Positions 44,123 through 53,560 of a stretch of DNA of 64,000 nucleotides are shown here, piece by piece (within the stretch, counting starts at the first letter, position 1; every line of letters starts with the position of its first letter). Source of the stretch: Azospirillum cavernae (GTDB taxonomy: Bacteria > Pseudomonadota > Alphaproteobacteria > Azospirillales > Azospirillaceae); NCBI RefSeq assembly GCF_003590795.1, contig NZ_QYUL01000005.1, forward strand, positions 296,001 through 360,000, given 5' to 3'. Under the pieces are notes generated by a model. That model searched no databases. It was not told the DNA's origin and was given only the letters and a program-made list of their open reading frames with translations. The position numbers and the translations under genes are program-made.

Positions 44123-45709
44123 CTACAGGTCGTGGCCGGAATAGGTACAGTTGAAGGATTTGTTGCACAGCGGGAAGTCGGCGACGATGTTGCCCTCGAT
44201 GGCGGCCTCCAGCAGCGGCCATTGGAACCAAGAGGGATCGCGCGGGTGGCAGCGCTCCACCGTGCCGTCGGCGGCGATCCGCACCCAGGTCAGAATCTCG
44301 CCCCGGAAGGATTCGACCAGCGCCATCCCCTCGCCTCCCCCGCCCGCCTTGGCGTGGTCCAGAATGTGATCCATGGGGAGCAGCGGCGGCGGGGTGATGC
44401 CGTCGGGGCCGCGCGGCACGCCGGGCATGCGGCGGACGATCTGCTCGACCAACGACAGGGATTGTTCGACCTCGCGGATGCGGATCCAGACGCGCGCGTT
44501 CACGTCGCCTTCGGTCAGGACCGGAACCTCGAACTCAAGATCGTTGTAAGGAGCGTAGCCGGGCGATTTGCGGGCGTCCAGCCCCCGGCCCGACGCCCGC
44601 CCGACATGCCCCCCGGCGCCAAAGCGATTGACCAGCCCGGTGTTGACGATCCCGGTGGACACCGTGCGGTCCTGCAAGGACGCCTTGTTGTCGTAAATGG
44701 CGACCAGCGGGGCGAAGCGACGGCGAAGCTCGATGGTCAGGTCAAGCAGCCGTTTCGGTCCGGTTTCGGCGATGTCGGGGAAAACGCCGCCGGGAATCAC
44801 GCAATCCATCATCAGCCGGTGGCCGAAACAGGCGTCGGCGGCGCGCAACACCGCCTCGCGCAATTGGCTGAGTTCGGCCAGCATGAAGGCGAACGCGGCG
44901 TCGTTGCAGATCGCGCCGATGTCGCCAAAATGGTTGGCGAGACGCTCCAACTCCGCCATCAGGGCGCGCAGCCAGACCGCGCGCGGCGGAATCGTGAGGG
45001 CGAGCGCGGATTCGACCGCGCGGGCGAAGGCGATGGAATGGGCGACCGTGCTGTCGCCCGACAGCCGGGCGATGATCCGCGCCGCCTCCAGCACCGGCTT
45101 GCCGCGCGTCAGCCCCTCGATCCCCTTGTGGACATAGCCAAGCCGCTCCTCCAGCCGCGCCACGGTTTCGCCGTTGGCGGTGAAGCGGAAATGGCCGGGT
45201 TCGATGATGCCCGCATGGACCGGGCCGACCGGAATCTGATGCAGGCCGTGGCCTTCGCTTTTCAAAAAGGGATAGGGCGCGGTGGGCGGCGTGGAGAATG
45301 TCGGCGTCTGGGCCAGCGGATGGCGCAGGCCCCATTGCCCATGATCGAGCCAGGGGCGCGGGTCGGTGATCCCCTCGGCGGTCAGGCCGAACAGGTCGCA
45401 GGCGGCGCGTTCCAACCGGATGGCGGCGGGGCGGACGGCGGACAGGCTGGGGAATCGCCCGTCCGGGCATGGCAGGCTGACCAGCCCGACGTCGCCGGAC
45501 AGATCCTCGCGCAGGGCGGCATGGACCGACAGGCCGTCAGCGGCGCGGTCGCCCCACAAGCCGAGCAGCGACCAGTTGTTTTGCCCCAGATGGTCGATCA
45601 ACAACCGCCAACCGGCGCGGTCGGTGACGTGGCGCGGCCAAGGCCGATGGTTTGGCGCCGGGCGACCAAGGCGGTTGAGCAGACCGAACAGGGGTTCTTC
45701 GCCGTACAT
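44123..45709 (-). CDS. NuoCD/HyfG-like large subunit lacking NiFe ligands
   Basis: This 528-aa fusion of a NuoC-like N-terminus (about 1-150) and a NuoD/[NiFe]-hydrogenase large-subunit domain belongs to the complex I/hydrogenase-4 line. The first metal motif RxCGxC of true hydrogenases is here RLSGDSTVAH (residues 215-224), with Ser at both Cys positions. The C-terminal CxxC motif is reduced to a single Cys in FNCTYSGHDL. It thus cannot bind the NiFe centre. It matches energy-converting-hydrogenase-related (Ehr) complexes rather than formate hydrogenlyase. ATG 45709 follows GGGAGG. Confidence 0.85.
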   Translation of the reverse strand: MYGEEPLFGLLNRLGRPAPNHRPWPRHVTDRAGWRLLIDHLGQNNWSLLGLWGDRAADGLSVHAALREDLSGDVGLVSLPCPDGRFPSLSAVRPAAIRLERAACDLFGLTAEGITDPRPWLDHGQWGLRHPLAQTPTFSTPPTAPYPFLKSEGHGLHQIPVGPVHAGIIEPGHFRFTANGETVARLEERLGYVHKGIEGLTRGKPVLEAARIIARLSGDSTVAHSIAFARAVESALALTIPPRAVWLRALMAELERLANHFGDIGAICNDAAFAFMLAELSQLREAVLRAADACFGHRLMMDCVIPGGVFPDIAETGPKRLLDLTIELRRRFAPLVAIYDNKASLQDRTVSTGIVNTGLVNRFGAGGHVGRASGRGLDARKSPGYAPYNDLEFEVPVLTEGDVNARVWIRIREVEQSLSLVEQIVRRMPGVPRGPDGITPPPLLPMDHILDHAKAGGGGEGMALVESFRGEILTWVRIAADGTVERCHPRDPSWFQWPLLEAAIEGNIVADFPLCNKSFNCTYSGHDL

Positions 45710-45719
45710 GCGCCCTCCC

Positions 45720-47156
45720 CTAACCCAACATCGCGGCGACGGTCTGGAACCAGGCGACCAGCGGCCCCGGCAACCACAGCCCGGCCAGCAGCACCAGCGC
45801 CAGATGCGCGTAAAGCGGCGCCAGCGTGCCGTGAATCGGGTGGCTTTCCCCTGTCGGCGCGCCAAAGCAGATTTGCTGCACCCGCAGGACCAGCGCCCCG
45901 AAGGCCAGCAGGATGCCCAAAACCAGGACCAGCGCCAACAGAGGCTGCCGGGCGAAGGTGTTGGTGATGAGCAGGAACTCGCTCATGAACACGCCAAAGG
46001 GCGGCAGCCCGGCGATCGCCAGCACCCCGGCCAGCAGCCCCCAGCCCAAGGCCGGATGACTGACCGTCAGGCCCCGGATGCCGTCGATCTTCTGGGTTCC
46101 CTTGGCCTGCACCGCGTGGCCGACGGCGTAGAAAATCGCCGATTTGGTCAGACTGTGCATCGCCATGTGCAGCAGCCCGGCGAAATTCGCCAGCGGCCCG
46201 CCAATGCCAAAGGCAAAGGCGATGATGCCCATATGCTCGATGGAGCTGTAGGCGAAGAAGCGTTTGATGTCGCGCCGCCGGTACAGCATCAAACCGGCCA
46301 GGAACAGCGACGACAGCCCCATCACCATCATCAGCGGCCCCGGCGCCATCGTCGCCCCGTTCGCCGCCAGCAGCATCTTGAACCGCAGCACGGCGTAGAG
46401 CGCCACATTCAGCAGCAGCCCCGACAGCACGGCGGAAATCGGCGTCGGCCCTTCGGCGTGGGCGTCGGGCAACCACGCGTGCAGCGGGGCCAAACCAACC
46501 TTGGTGCCATAGCCGATCAGCAGGAAGACGAAGGCGAGGTTGAGGATGTTCGGCTCGATCTTCGCGCTGTCGGCCAGCAGCCGGGTCCAGGTCATCGCCG
46601 CCAGCCCCGGCCCCATCACCGGCTGCGCCGCCAGATAGATCAGGATGGTGCCGAACAGGGCCAGCGCGATGCCGACGCCGCACAGGATGAAGTATTTCCA
46701 CGCCGCTTCGATGCTGGCCGCCGTGCGGTACAGGCTGACCATCAACACGGTGGTCAGCGTCGCCCCTTCCACCGCCACCCACAGCACGCCCAGATTGTTG
46801 GCCGACAAGGCCAGCAGCATGGTGAACAGGAAGGCTTGGTACATGGCGTGGTAAAAGCGCAGCCGCAGCGGGTTCAGCTTGCCGCTCGCCACCTCATGCC
46901 CGATGTAGCTGGCCGAGAAGACCGAGGTGGTCAGCCCGACAAAGGCGGTCAGCGCGATCAAGGTGACGTTGAAGGCGTCGAGCACCAGCATGGCCGTGGC
47001 CGCCGGTTTGGCGGTGAACAGGGTCAGCGCCGCCGCCAGCGTCACCGCGCAGGCCCCGACGTTCAGCCAGGAGGCCACGCGCCAGTTGGGCACGAGAACC
47101 AGAAGAAGCGCGGCGACCAGCGGCGCGATCAGGACAAAGGGCAGCGCCGGGGTCAA
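45720..47156 (-). CDS. HyfF/NuoN-like antiporter-type membrane subunit
   Basis: This 478-aa polytopic protein of about 14 helices is from the MrpD/NuoN/HyfF proton-translocating family. The conserved helix-7/8 region GYGTKVGLAPLHAWLPDAHAEGP (within it Lys and His) and SIEHMGIIAFAFG match HyfF. The start is a TTG overlapping the previous gene's stop (TTGA). It forms part of the membrane arm with the HyfB-, HyfC- and HyfE-like subunits, and ion pumping is expected to be driven by the peripheral subunits. Confidence 0.88.
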   Translation of the reverse strand: MTPALPFVLIAPLVAALLLVLVPNWRVASWLNVGACAVTLAAALTLFTAKPAATAMLVLDAFNVTLIALTAFVGLTTSVFSASYIGHEVASGKLNPLRLRFYHAMYQAFLFTMLLALSANNLGVLWVAVEGATLTTVLMVSLYRTAASIEAAWKYFILCGVGIALALFGTILIYLAAQPVMGPGLAAMTWTRLLADSAKIEPNILNLAFVFLLIGYGTKVGLAPLHAWLPDAHAEGPTPISAVLSGLLLNVALYAVLRFKMLLAANGATMAPGPLMMVMGLSSLFLAGLMLYRRRDIKRFFAYSSIEHMGIIAFAFGIGGPLANFAGLLHMAMHSLTKSAIFYAVGHAVQAKGTQKIDGIRGLTVSHPALGWGLLAGVLAIAGLPPFGVFMSEFLLITNTFARQPLLALVLVLGILLAFGALVLRVQQICFGAPTGESHPIHGTLAPLYAHLALVLLAGLWLPGPLVAWFQTVAAMLG

Positions 47157-47815
47157 TCGCTTTCCCCCCGGAAGCTTTCGATCTTGCGCATGTCCAACGT
47201 CTCGAACCGTTCGCGGATTTGGAACAGGAAGATGCCGAAGATGATGAAGGCGACCATGACGGAAAAGGCGATGGACATTTCCACCACCAGCGGCATCCCC
47301 GCCACGCCGACCGCCGCCAGGATCAAGCCATTCTCGATGGACATGAAGCCGACCACTTGGCTGACCGCGTTGCGCCGGGAAATCATCATCAGCAGCCCCA
47401 GCAGCACCACCGACAGGGACAGCGCCAGATCCTCGCGGGTCAGCGCCGTGGCGTTCTCCGTCACCGGCAGAACCAGCAGGATCGACAGCGTGACCAGCGA
47501 CACCCCGGCCACCATGGTCAAACCAATGCCCAGCGCCGGTTCGACCGTCCGTTCGATGTGCAGGCGCTGGATGATCCGGTGCAGCGCCACCGGAATGGCG
47601 ATGGCCTTCAAGCCCAGGGTCAGGATCGCGGTGATGTAAAGATGCGGCTCGTCATGGGCGTAGGCCTGCCACGCCGCCGCCCCGCTCAGCGCCAGCGCCT
47701 GCACGGTGAAGACGTTCAGCAGCGAGAACAGCCGCCGTTGGTAGAGCAGCGCGAAGCTGGTCAGCAGAACCAGCGCGCCGAGCAGGTGGGCCGCGTCGTA
47801 ACCGATGTCGATCAC
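47153..47815 (-). CDS. HyfE-like membrane subunit
   Basis: This 220-aa membrane protein of six or seven helices has an MrpC/NuoK-like core. MSIENGLILAAVGVAGMPLVVE is the HyfE/NuoK signature region (conserved Glu), and the C-terminus is the soluble RERFETLDMRKIESFRG typical of hydrogenase-4 component E. The GTG start immediately follows the HyfC-like stop. Confidence 0.86.
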   Translation of the reverse strand: MIDIGYDAAHLLGALVLLTSFALLYQRRLFSLLNVFTVQALALSGAAAWQAYAHDEPHLYITAILTLGLKAIAIPVALHRIIQRLHIERTVEPALGIGLTMVAGVSLVTLSILLVLPVTENATALTREDLALSLSVVLLGLLMMISRRNAVSQVVGFMSIENGLILAAVGVAGMPLVVEMSIAFSVMVAFIIFGIFLFQIRERFETLDMRKIESFRGESD

Positions 47816-48760
47816 TCACACCCCCCGCGACACGTAAAGGAAGATAGCCCCCAGCAGGCTGAGCAGCAGCGCGCCGCCGAGAAACTCGCCAACGCGGAAG
47901 ACGCGCATCTTGGCGATGCTGGTCTCAAACACCGCCAGCGCGGTTCCCGCCGCCGCCAGCTTGGCCAGAAAGCTCAGCAAACCAATCAGCGGGTTGCCAT
48001 GGGTCGGCGTCGCCATGCCCCAGGGCAGGAAGACGCAGGCGATCAGCGCGGCGTAGAGCAGCAGCTTGAGCATCGCCGCGCCCTCGATCAGCGCCAGATG
48101 GCGGCCGGAATATTCCAGCACCATCGCCTCATGCACCATGGTCAGTTCCAGATGCGTCGCCGGATTGTCGATGGGGATGCGGGCGTTTTCGGCGATCGCC
48201 ACCATCACCAGCGCGATCAGCGCCAGCGCCAGCGACACCCGCAGCCCAACCGTTCCGCCCATCATGTAGGTGGCGATTTCCGCCAGCGAGGTGGTGCGGA
48301 CCAGCACGGCGACGGAAAACACCACCATCAGCATCGCCGGCTCGGCCAACGCCGCGATCATCATCTCGCGCGAGGAGCCGATGCCGCCAAAGCTGGTTCC
48401 CGTGTCCATCCCGGCCAGCGCCAGAAAGAAGCGCGCGGTTCCCAGCAGGGCGATCAACGCGATCAAATCGGCGGTGGGGGCCAGCGCCAGATCGGTGGTG
48501 AAGACCGGCACCAGCCCGGCGGCCAGCCAAATGGCGGTGAACATCACATAAGGAACGGAGCGGAACAGCCAGGAGGCGTTGTTGGCCAACACCACCTCTT
48601 TGCGCAGCAGCCGGGCGAGGTCGCGGTAGGGCTGAAGCAAGGACGGTCCCCGCCGCCCCAGCAGCCGCGCCTTGACCAGCCGCACCCAGCCGGTGAGCAG
48701 CGGAGCCAGGATCAGCACCAGCGCCATTTGCACGATCTGGTGGATCACCGACGCGATCAT
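47816..48760 (-). CDS. HyfC/NuoH-like membrane subunit
   Basis: This 314-aa membrane anchor of about eight helices belongs to the NuoH/HycD/HyfC family, which connects the peripheral Fe-S arm to the pumping subunits. The conserved GRRGPSLLQPYRDLARLLRKE loop and the acidic ENARIPIDNPATHLELTMVHE loop are both present. The ATG overlaps the preceding gene's stop (ATGA). Confidence 0.92.
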   Translation of the reverse strand: MIASVIHQIVQMALVLILAPLLTGWVRLVKARLLGRRGPSLLQPYRDLARLLRKEVVLANNASWLFRSVPYVMFTAIWLAAGLVPVFTTDLALAPTADLIALIALLGTARFFLALAGMDTGTSFGGIGSSREMMIAALAEPAMLMVVFSVAVLVRTTSLAEIATYMMGGTVGLRVSLALALIALVMVAIAENARIPIDNPATHLELTMVHEAMVLEYSGRHLALIEGAAMLKLLLYAALIACVFLPWGMATPTHGNPLIGLLSFLAKLAAAGTALAVFETSIAKMRVFRVGEFLGGALLLSLLGAIFLYVSRGV

Positions 48761-50853
48761 GACCGCACCACCGCGACCAGCGCCAGAACCACCACCAGCG
48801 CGGTGAACATCAAGGTCAGATAGCTGCGGATGGTCAGGAATTGCAGGACGTCGGCCCGGTCAGCCAGCCAATTCACAGCGCTGCGGATTGGCGTGAACAG
48901 ATAGGCCCAAGCCGGATCGGTCCAGCGCACGGTCAGGCGGGCGGGCCGGGTGTCGCCCGGTTCCGGCATCTCGACCCGATCCTGGGCGTTGAACACCGTG
49001 CCGCCAAAGGCGCGGCGGATCGGTTGGGCGAAGCTGGACGCGCTGTATTGTGACAGGGCCGTCGGGTCCGGCTCCACATGGCCGCAGCCCCAGGCGATGG
49101 ACCAGCGCACCTTGTCCGAGGCCCAACGGTGAATGACCAGCACCAGCGGGATCGACAGCGCGGCGATGGCGGCCAGCATAATCAACCCGTTGTAGGAGTT
49201 GCCAATCGCCGAGGTCGGGGCCAGCCAGATCCAGGGCTGATAGCTGCGGTCGTCGAACGGCCCGGCCTCCACCATCGCGCGGACGGCGGGTTCAAACAGA
49301 CGGATCACGAAGGTCGGCAACACGCCCAACACGACGCAGAGAACCGCTGGAATCATCATCCCCGCTTGCATGGCGACGCCAACCTCCCCCGCCCCTGCCG
49401 CCTCTGGCGAACGCGGGCGTCCGAGAAAGGCGATGCCGTAGAGCCGGACGAAGCAGGCCGCCGCCAAGGCCGCCGCCAGCGCCACCGCCGCGCCAACCAC
49501 GGCGATGCCGATCTTCAGCGACCATTCCGGCAAGGCCGGGGCGTTCAAAATCGCCTGGAACAGCAGCCATTCCCCGACAAAACCGTTCAGCGGCGGCAAG
49601 GCCGAAATCGCCGCCGCGCCGATCAACGCCAGAACCGCCGTCACCGGCATCCGATGGATCAACCCGCCCAGCCGGTTCAGATCGCGCGATCCGGTCGCCG
49701 TCAGAATGGCCCCGGCGACAAAGAACAGCAGGCTCTTGAACAGCGAATGGTTGACGACGTGCAGCAGCGCGGCGCTCAGCGCCAGGGCCGCGATCACCGG
49801 GGTGTGACTGGCCTTGAAGACCAGCGCCAGCCCCAGCGCGATGACGATCACCCCGATGTTTTCGATGGTGGAGCAGGCGAGCAGCCGTTTCACGTCGTCT
49901 TGCATCAGGGCGTAGAGCACGCCCATCACCGCCGTGACCGCGCCGACGATCATCAACGCCCCGCCCCACCACCAGACCGGCTCGCCCAGCAGATCGAACA
50001 GCACGCGGACCATGGCGTAAATCGCCACCTTGGTCATCACGCCCGACATCAGGGCCGACACATGGCTGGGCGCGGCGGGATGGGCCAGCGGCAGCCAGAC
50101 ATGCAGCGGAACCAGCCCGGCCTTCGACCCCGCCCCCAGCAAAATCAACAGAACGACCATTGCCGCCGCGCCTGCGGTCGGCGCGTGCTGGCGGATGGCG
50201 TCGAACTGGTAATCGCCCGCCCCGCTGGCCAGCAACCCGAAGGCCAACAGCAGGCAGGCCGTTCCGGCGCTCGCCATAATCAGATAAAGCCGCGCGGCCT
50301 CCGACGTGTCCGGCTCGCGGTGGGTGGACAGCACCAAAAGCCAGGAGGTCAGCGACATGAATTCCCACGACACCAGAAAGGTGAAGGCGTCGTCGGCCAG
50401 CAGCACCAGACTCATGCCCGCCAGAAACAGCGGAAAGAAGGGCAGAACCGGGCCGGAATCGCCGTGCCCATGCCCGCTTCCATGCCCGCCCGCCTGCGCC
50501 CGTTCATAGCCCCAACCGAACAGGCTGGCGGTCACGCCGCCGAAATTCACCACCAGCAGAAAAAAAGCGCTCAAGCCATCGGCCCGCAGATGCGCGCCGA
50601 TCCAGGGCAGGCCCATCGGCAGAGTGATGGTCTCGGCCCCGCTTCGTCCCGCCAACGCAAACCCGGCCCACAGCGCGACGACCGCGCAGACCGTCGCCGT
50701 TCCACCATAAACAACCGAGCCGACCCACGGCGCGCGCCGCGCGGCCACCCCGACAACCGCCAGAGCGAACAGAGCAAGAAGGGCGACCAGCGGAACCGTC
50801 ACGGCAACAAACCCACGGAATGCATGTGGTGATATTGTAAGGATATTGCCCAT
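48757..50853 (-). CDS. HyfB/NuoL-like antiporter-type membrane subunit
   Basis: This protein of about 698 aa is from the NuoL/HyfB class, with about 16 helices. Segments include LVSWEFMSLTSWLLVLSTH, GSKAGLVPLHVWLPLAHPAA and STIENIGVIVIALGLAL, all conserved antiporter-family motifs. It is the first gene of the six-gene operon. The start is uncertain: ATG 50853 has a poor ribosome site, and a GTG near 50803 directly before VPLVALLALFALAV is possible. Upstream lies a divergent spacer with tex. Confidence 0.85.
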   Translation of the reverse strand: MGNILTISPHAFRGFVAVTVPLVALLALFALAVVGVAARRAPWVGSVVYGGTATVCAVVALWAGFALAGRSGAETITLPMGLPWIGAHLRADGLSAFFLLVVNFGGVTASLFGWGYERAQAGGHGSGHGHGDSGPVLPFFPLFLAGMSLVLLADDAFTFLVSWEFMSLTSWLLVLSTHREPDTSEAARLYLIMASAGTACLLLAFGLLASGAGDYQFDAIRQHAPTAGAAAMVVLLILLGAGSKAGLVPLHVWLPLAHPAAPSHVSALMSGVMTKVAIYAMVRVLFDLLGEPVWWWGGALMIVGAVTAVMGVLYALMQDDVKRLLACSTIENIGVIVIALGLALVFKASHTPVIAALALSAALLHVVNHSLFKSLLFFVAGAILTATGSRDLNRLGGLIHRMPVTAVLALIGAAAISALPPLNGFVGEWLLFQAILNAPALPEWSLKIGIAVVGAAVALAAALAAACFVRLYGIAFLGRPRSPEAAGAGEVGVAMQAGMMIPAVLCVVLGVLPTFVIRLFEPAVRAMVEAGPFDDRSYQPWIWLAPTSAIGNSYNGLIMLAAIAALSIPLVLVIHRWASDKVRWSIAWGCGHVEPDPTALSQYSASSFAQPIRRAFGGTVFNAQDRVEMPEPGDTRPARLTVRWTDPAWAYLFTPIRSAVNWLADRADVLQFLTIRSYLTLMFTALVVVLALVAVVRS

Positions 50854-51037
50854 AGGCTTGGCAAGCGAAAAAGACACCGAAAATTTTGTCCAATGGTCGC
50901 GTTTGCCGGAATGATTCTGTGGCACAGCCGAAAGGCGGACGCCGTCCGCCCATTCAGGAGACTGGTCGGATCCGCCCAATCGCGCTATAGGAGCCGCCTT
51001 TGCTCCCCCTCTCCAGCCAGCGCGGATTCCCCTGCTT

Positions 51038-53419
51038 ATGCTGTCCATCAGCCAGCGCATCGCCGACGAACTGTCGGTTCGCGAAGCCCAAGTCGCCGCC
51101 GCCGTCGCCCTGATCGACGAAGGATCGACCGTTCCCTTCATCGCCCGCTACCGCAAGGAAGCCACCGGCGGGCTGGACGACACGCAACTCCGCAACCTGG
51201 AAGAGCGGTTGGGCTATCTGCGCGAGTTGGAAGACCGCCGCGCCACCATCCTGTCCACCATCCAGGACCAGGGCAAGCTGACGCCAGAGCTGGAGCGCCA
51301 GATCAAGCTGGCCGACACCAAGACCCGGTTGGAAGACCTCTATCTCCCCTACAAGCAAAAGCGCCGGACCAAGGCGCAGATCGCGCGCGAAGCCGGGCTG
51401 GAGCCGCTGGCCGATCGGTTGCTGAGCGATCCGACCAAGAACCCGGAGGCCGAGGCCGCCGCCTTCGTCGACGCCGAAAAGGCGGTCGCCGACGTCAAGG
51501 CGGCGCTGGACGGCGCCCGTCACATCCTGGTTGAACGCTTTGGCGAGGACGCCGAACTGGTCGGGTGGCTGCGCGCCACCATGGCCGAAAAGGGCGTCGT
51601 CACGTCCAAATTGGTCGAGGAGAAGAAGGCCGAGGGGGCCAAATTCTCCGACTATTTTGATTTCTCGGAAAATTGGGCGAAGATCCCCTCGCACCGGGCG
51701 CTGGCGCTGTTCCGGGGCCGCGCCCAGGGCGTGCTGACCATCGGCCTGGATCTGGTGGTCGAGGACGGACAACCCCACCCGGCGGAACGGACCATCGCCG
51801 CCCACACCGGCATCCGCGACCAGGGCCGCCCCGCCGACAAATGGCTTTCGGACGTCGTGCGCTGGACCTGGAAGCTGAAGATCGGCCCGCATGTCGAAAC
51901 CGACCTGATGGGCGGTTTGCGCGAACGGGCGGAGGATGAGGCGATTCGCGTCTTCGCCCGCAACCTGCACGACCTGTTGCTCGCCGCCCCCGCTGGGCAG
52001 CGCGCCACCATCGGGCTGGACCCCGGCATCCGCACCGGGGTGAAGGTCGCCGTCGTCGATTCGACCGGCAAGCTGGTGGAAACCACCACGATCTACCCGC
52101 ACCCGCCGCGCAACGATTGGGACGGTTCGCTGGCCGTGCTGGCGGCGCTGGCCCACCGGCACAAGGTCGAATTGATCTCCATCGGCAACGGCACCGCCTC
52201 CCGCGAGACGGACAAGCTGGCCGCCGATCTGATGAAGCGCCACCCCGAATTGTCGCTGACCAAGCTGGTGGTCAGCGAGGCCGGGGCGTCGGTCTATTCG
52301 GCCTCGGAAACCGCCGCGCTGGAATTCCCCGGCCTGGACGTGTCTCTGCGCGGCGCGGTCTCCATCGCGCGGCGTCTTCAGGATCCCTTGGCCGAGCTGG
52401 TGAAGATCGAGCCGAAATCCATCGGCGTTGGTCAGTATCAGCATGATGTCGCGGGCGGCAAGCTGGCCCGCTCGCTTGACGCCGTGGTCGAGGATTGCGT
52501 GAACGCGGTCGGCGTCGATCTCAACACCGCCTCCATTCCGCTGCTGACCCGCGTGTCGGGCCTGAACGAGACCATCGCCCGCAACATCGTCGAACACCGC
52601 GACCGCAACGGCGCCTTCCGCTCGCGCAAGCAGTTGTTGGAGGTCGCCCGGCTGGGTCCGAAGACCTTCGAGCAGGCGGCGGGCTTCCTGCGCATCCGGG
52701 CGGGCGACAACCCGCTCGACGGCTCGGCGGTTCACCCGGAAGCCTACCCGCTGGTTCAACGCATCCTGAAGACCACCGGCAAGGATCTGGGCAGCGTCAT
52801 AGGCGACGCGCGTTTCCTGCGCGCCCTGAACGCCGAGGATTTCACCGACGAGCGGTTCGGCCTGCCGACCATCGAAGACATCATCAAGGAGTTGGAAAAG
52901 CCGGGCCGCGACCCCCGCCCGGAATTCAAGACCGCCACCTTCCAGGAAGGCGTCGAACAGTTGAAGGATCTCCAGGTCGGCATGATCCTGGAAGGGGTGG
53001 CGACCAACATCACCGCGTTTGGCGCCTTCGTCGACATCGGCGTCCATCAGGACGGTCTGGTCCACATCTCCCAGCTCTCCACCAGCTTCGTGAAGGATCC
53101 GCACAGCGTGGTGAAGGCGGGCGACGTGGTGAAGGTGAAGGTTCTGGAGGTGGACATCCCGCGCAAGCGCATCGCCCTGACCATGCGCCTGACCGACGCC
53201 CCGCCCCGCCCGGCCCCCGGCGAGCGGACCTCTTCCGGCGGCCCGCGCCCGCAAGGCGGCGACCACGCCCGCCCGCAAGGCAACCGCCCGCCGGACCGCG
53301 ACCGCCGCCCGGCCCCCGCCGCCGCGCCGAAAGCTCCGCCCAAACCGGCGAAAGCCCCGGAGCCGATCAACAGCGCCTTCGCCGAAGCCTTCGCGCGGGC
53401 GCAGACGAAGAAAAGCTGA
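51038..53419 (+). CDS. tex: Tex family transcription accessory protein
   Basis: This 793-aa RNA-binding protein of the Tex/Spt6 family has an N-terminal helical domain (VPFIARYRKEATGGLDD), a YqgF-like domain (GLDPGIRTGVKVAVVDSTGK), helix-hairpin-helix repeats (LNTASIPLLTRVSGLNET) and a C-terminal S1 RNA-binding domain (GMILEGVATNITAFGAFVDI). A Pro/Arg-rich tail of about 70 residues follows and is longer than in most family members. It is divergent from the Hyf-like operon. The assignment is secure. Confidence 0.95.
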   Translation: MLSISQRIADELSVREAQVAAAVALIDEGSTVPFIARYRKEATGGLDDTQLRNLEERLGYLRELEDRRATILSTIQDQGKLTPELERQIKLADTKTRLEDLYLPYKQKRRTKAQIAREAGLEPLADRLLSDPTKNPEAEAAAFVDAEKAVADVKAALDGARHILVERFGEDAELVGWLRATMAEKGVVTSKLVEEKKAEGAKFSDYFDFSENWAKIPSHRALALFRGRAQGVLTIGLDLVVEDGQPHPAERTIAAHTGIRDQGRPADKWLSDVVRWTWKLKIGPHVETDLMGGLRERAEDEAIRVFARNLHDLLLAAPAGQRATIGLDPGIRTGVKVAVVDSTGKLVETTTIYPHPPRNDWDGSLAVLAALAHRHKVELISIGNGTASRETDKLAADLMKRHPELSLTKLVVSEAGASVYSASETAALEFPGLDVSLRGAVSIARRLQDPLAELVKIEPKSIGVGQYQHDVAGGKLARSLDAVVEDCVNAVGVDLNTASIPLLTRVSGLNETIARNIVEHRDRNGAFRSRKQLLEVARLGPKTFEQAAGFLRIRAGDNPLDGSAVHPEAYPLVQRILKTTGKDLGSVIGDARFLRALNAEDFTDERFGLPTIEDIIKELEKPGRDPRPEFKTATFQEGVEQLKDLQVGMILEGVATNITAFGAFVDIGVHQDGLVHISQLSTSFVKDPHSVVKAGDVVKVKVLEVDIPRKRIALTMRLTDAPPRPAPGERTSSGGPRPQGGDHARPQGNRPPDRDRRPAPAAAPKAPPKPAKAPEPINSAFAEAFARAQTKKS

Positions 53420-53425
53420 GGGCGT

Positions 53426-53541
53426 CTTGCCCCCTCCCCGACCCTCCCCCGCTTTCGCGGGAGAGGGGGGCAGGCGCCTTGTCAGCGTTCGGCGGCAGTC
53501 CCCTCCCTTGCGAAGCGGGGGAGGGTTAGGGAGGGGGCAAG
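53426..53541. repeat. Long inverted intergenic repeat after tex
   Basis: A 29-base arm (53426-53454, beginning CTTGCCCCCTCCC) is inverted with two mismatches at 53513-53541, separated by 58 bases. Internal GC stems (CCCGC-TTTC-GCGGG type) also form. It looks like a dispersed intergenic palindromic element and probably ends the tex transcript and that of the convergent LysE-type gene. Confidence 0.7.
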
Positions 53542-53560
53542 CCGCGCCCGTCCAAAACCC

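Noticed and set aside
45366..47639. Long + strand reading frame of about 750 codons opposite the Hyf-like genes
   Set aside because: Gln/Arg/His-rich shadow of conserved membrane-protein genes; no ribosome site or family similarity.
44123..50853. Hydrogenase-4 / formate hydrogenlyase
   Set aside because: The large subunit lacks the NiFe-binding Cys pairs, and no maturation or formate dehydrogenase genes are present.
50954..53278. Long - strand reading frame of about 770 codons opposite tex
   Set aside because: tex is fully conserved on the other strand; the antisense product has no recognisable domain.
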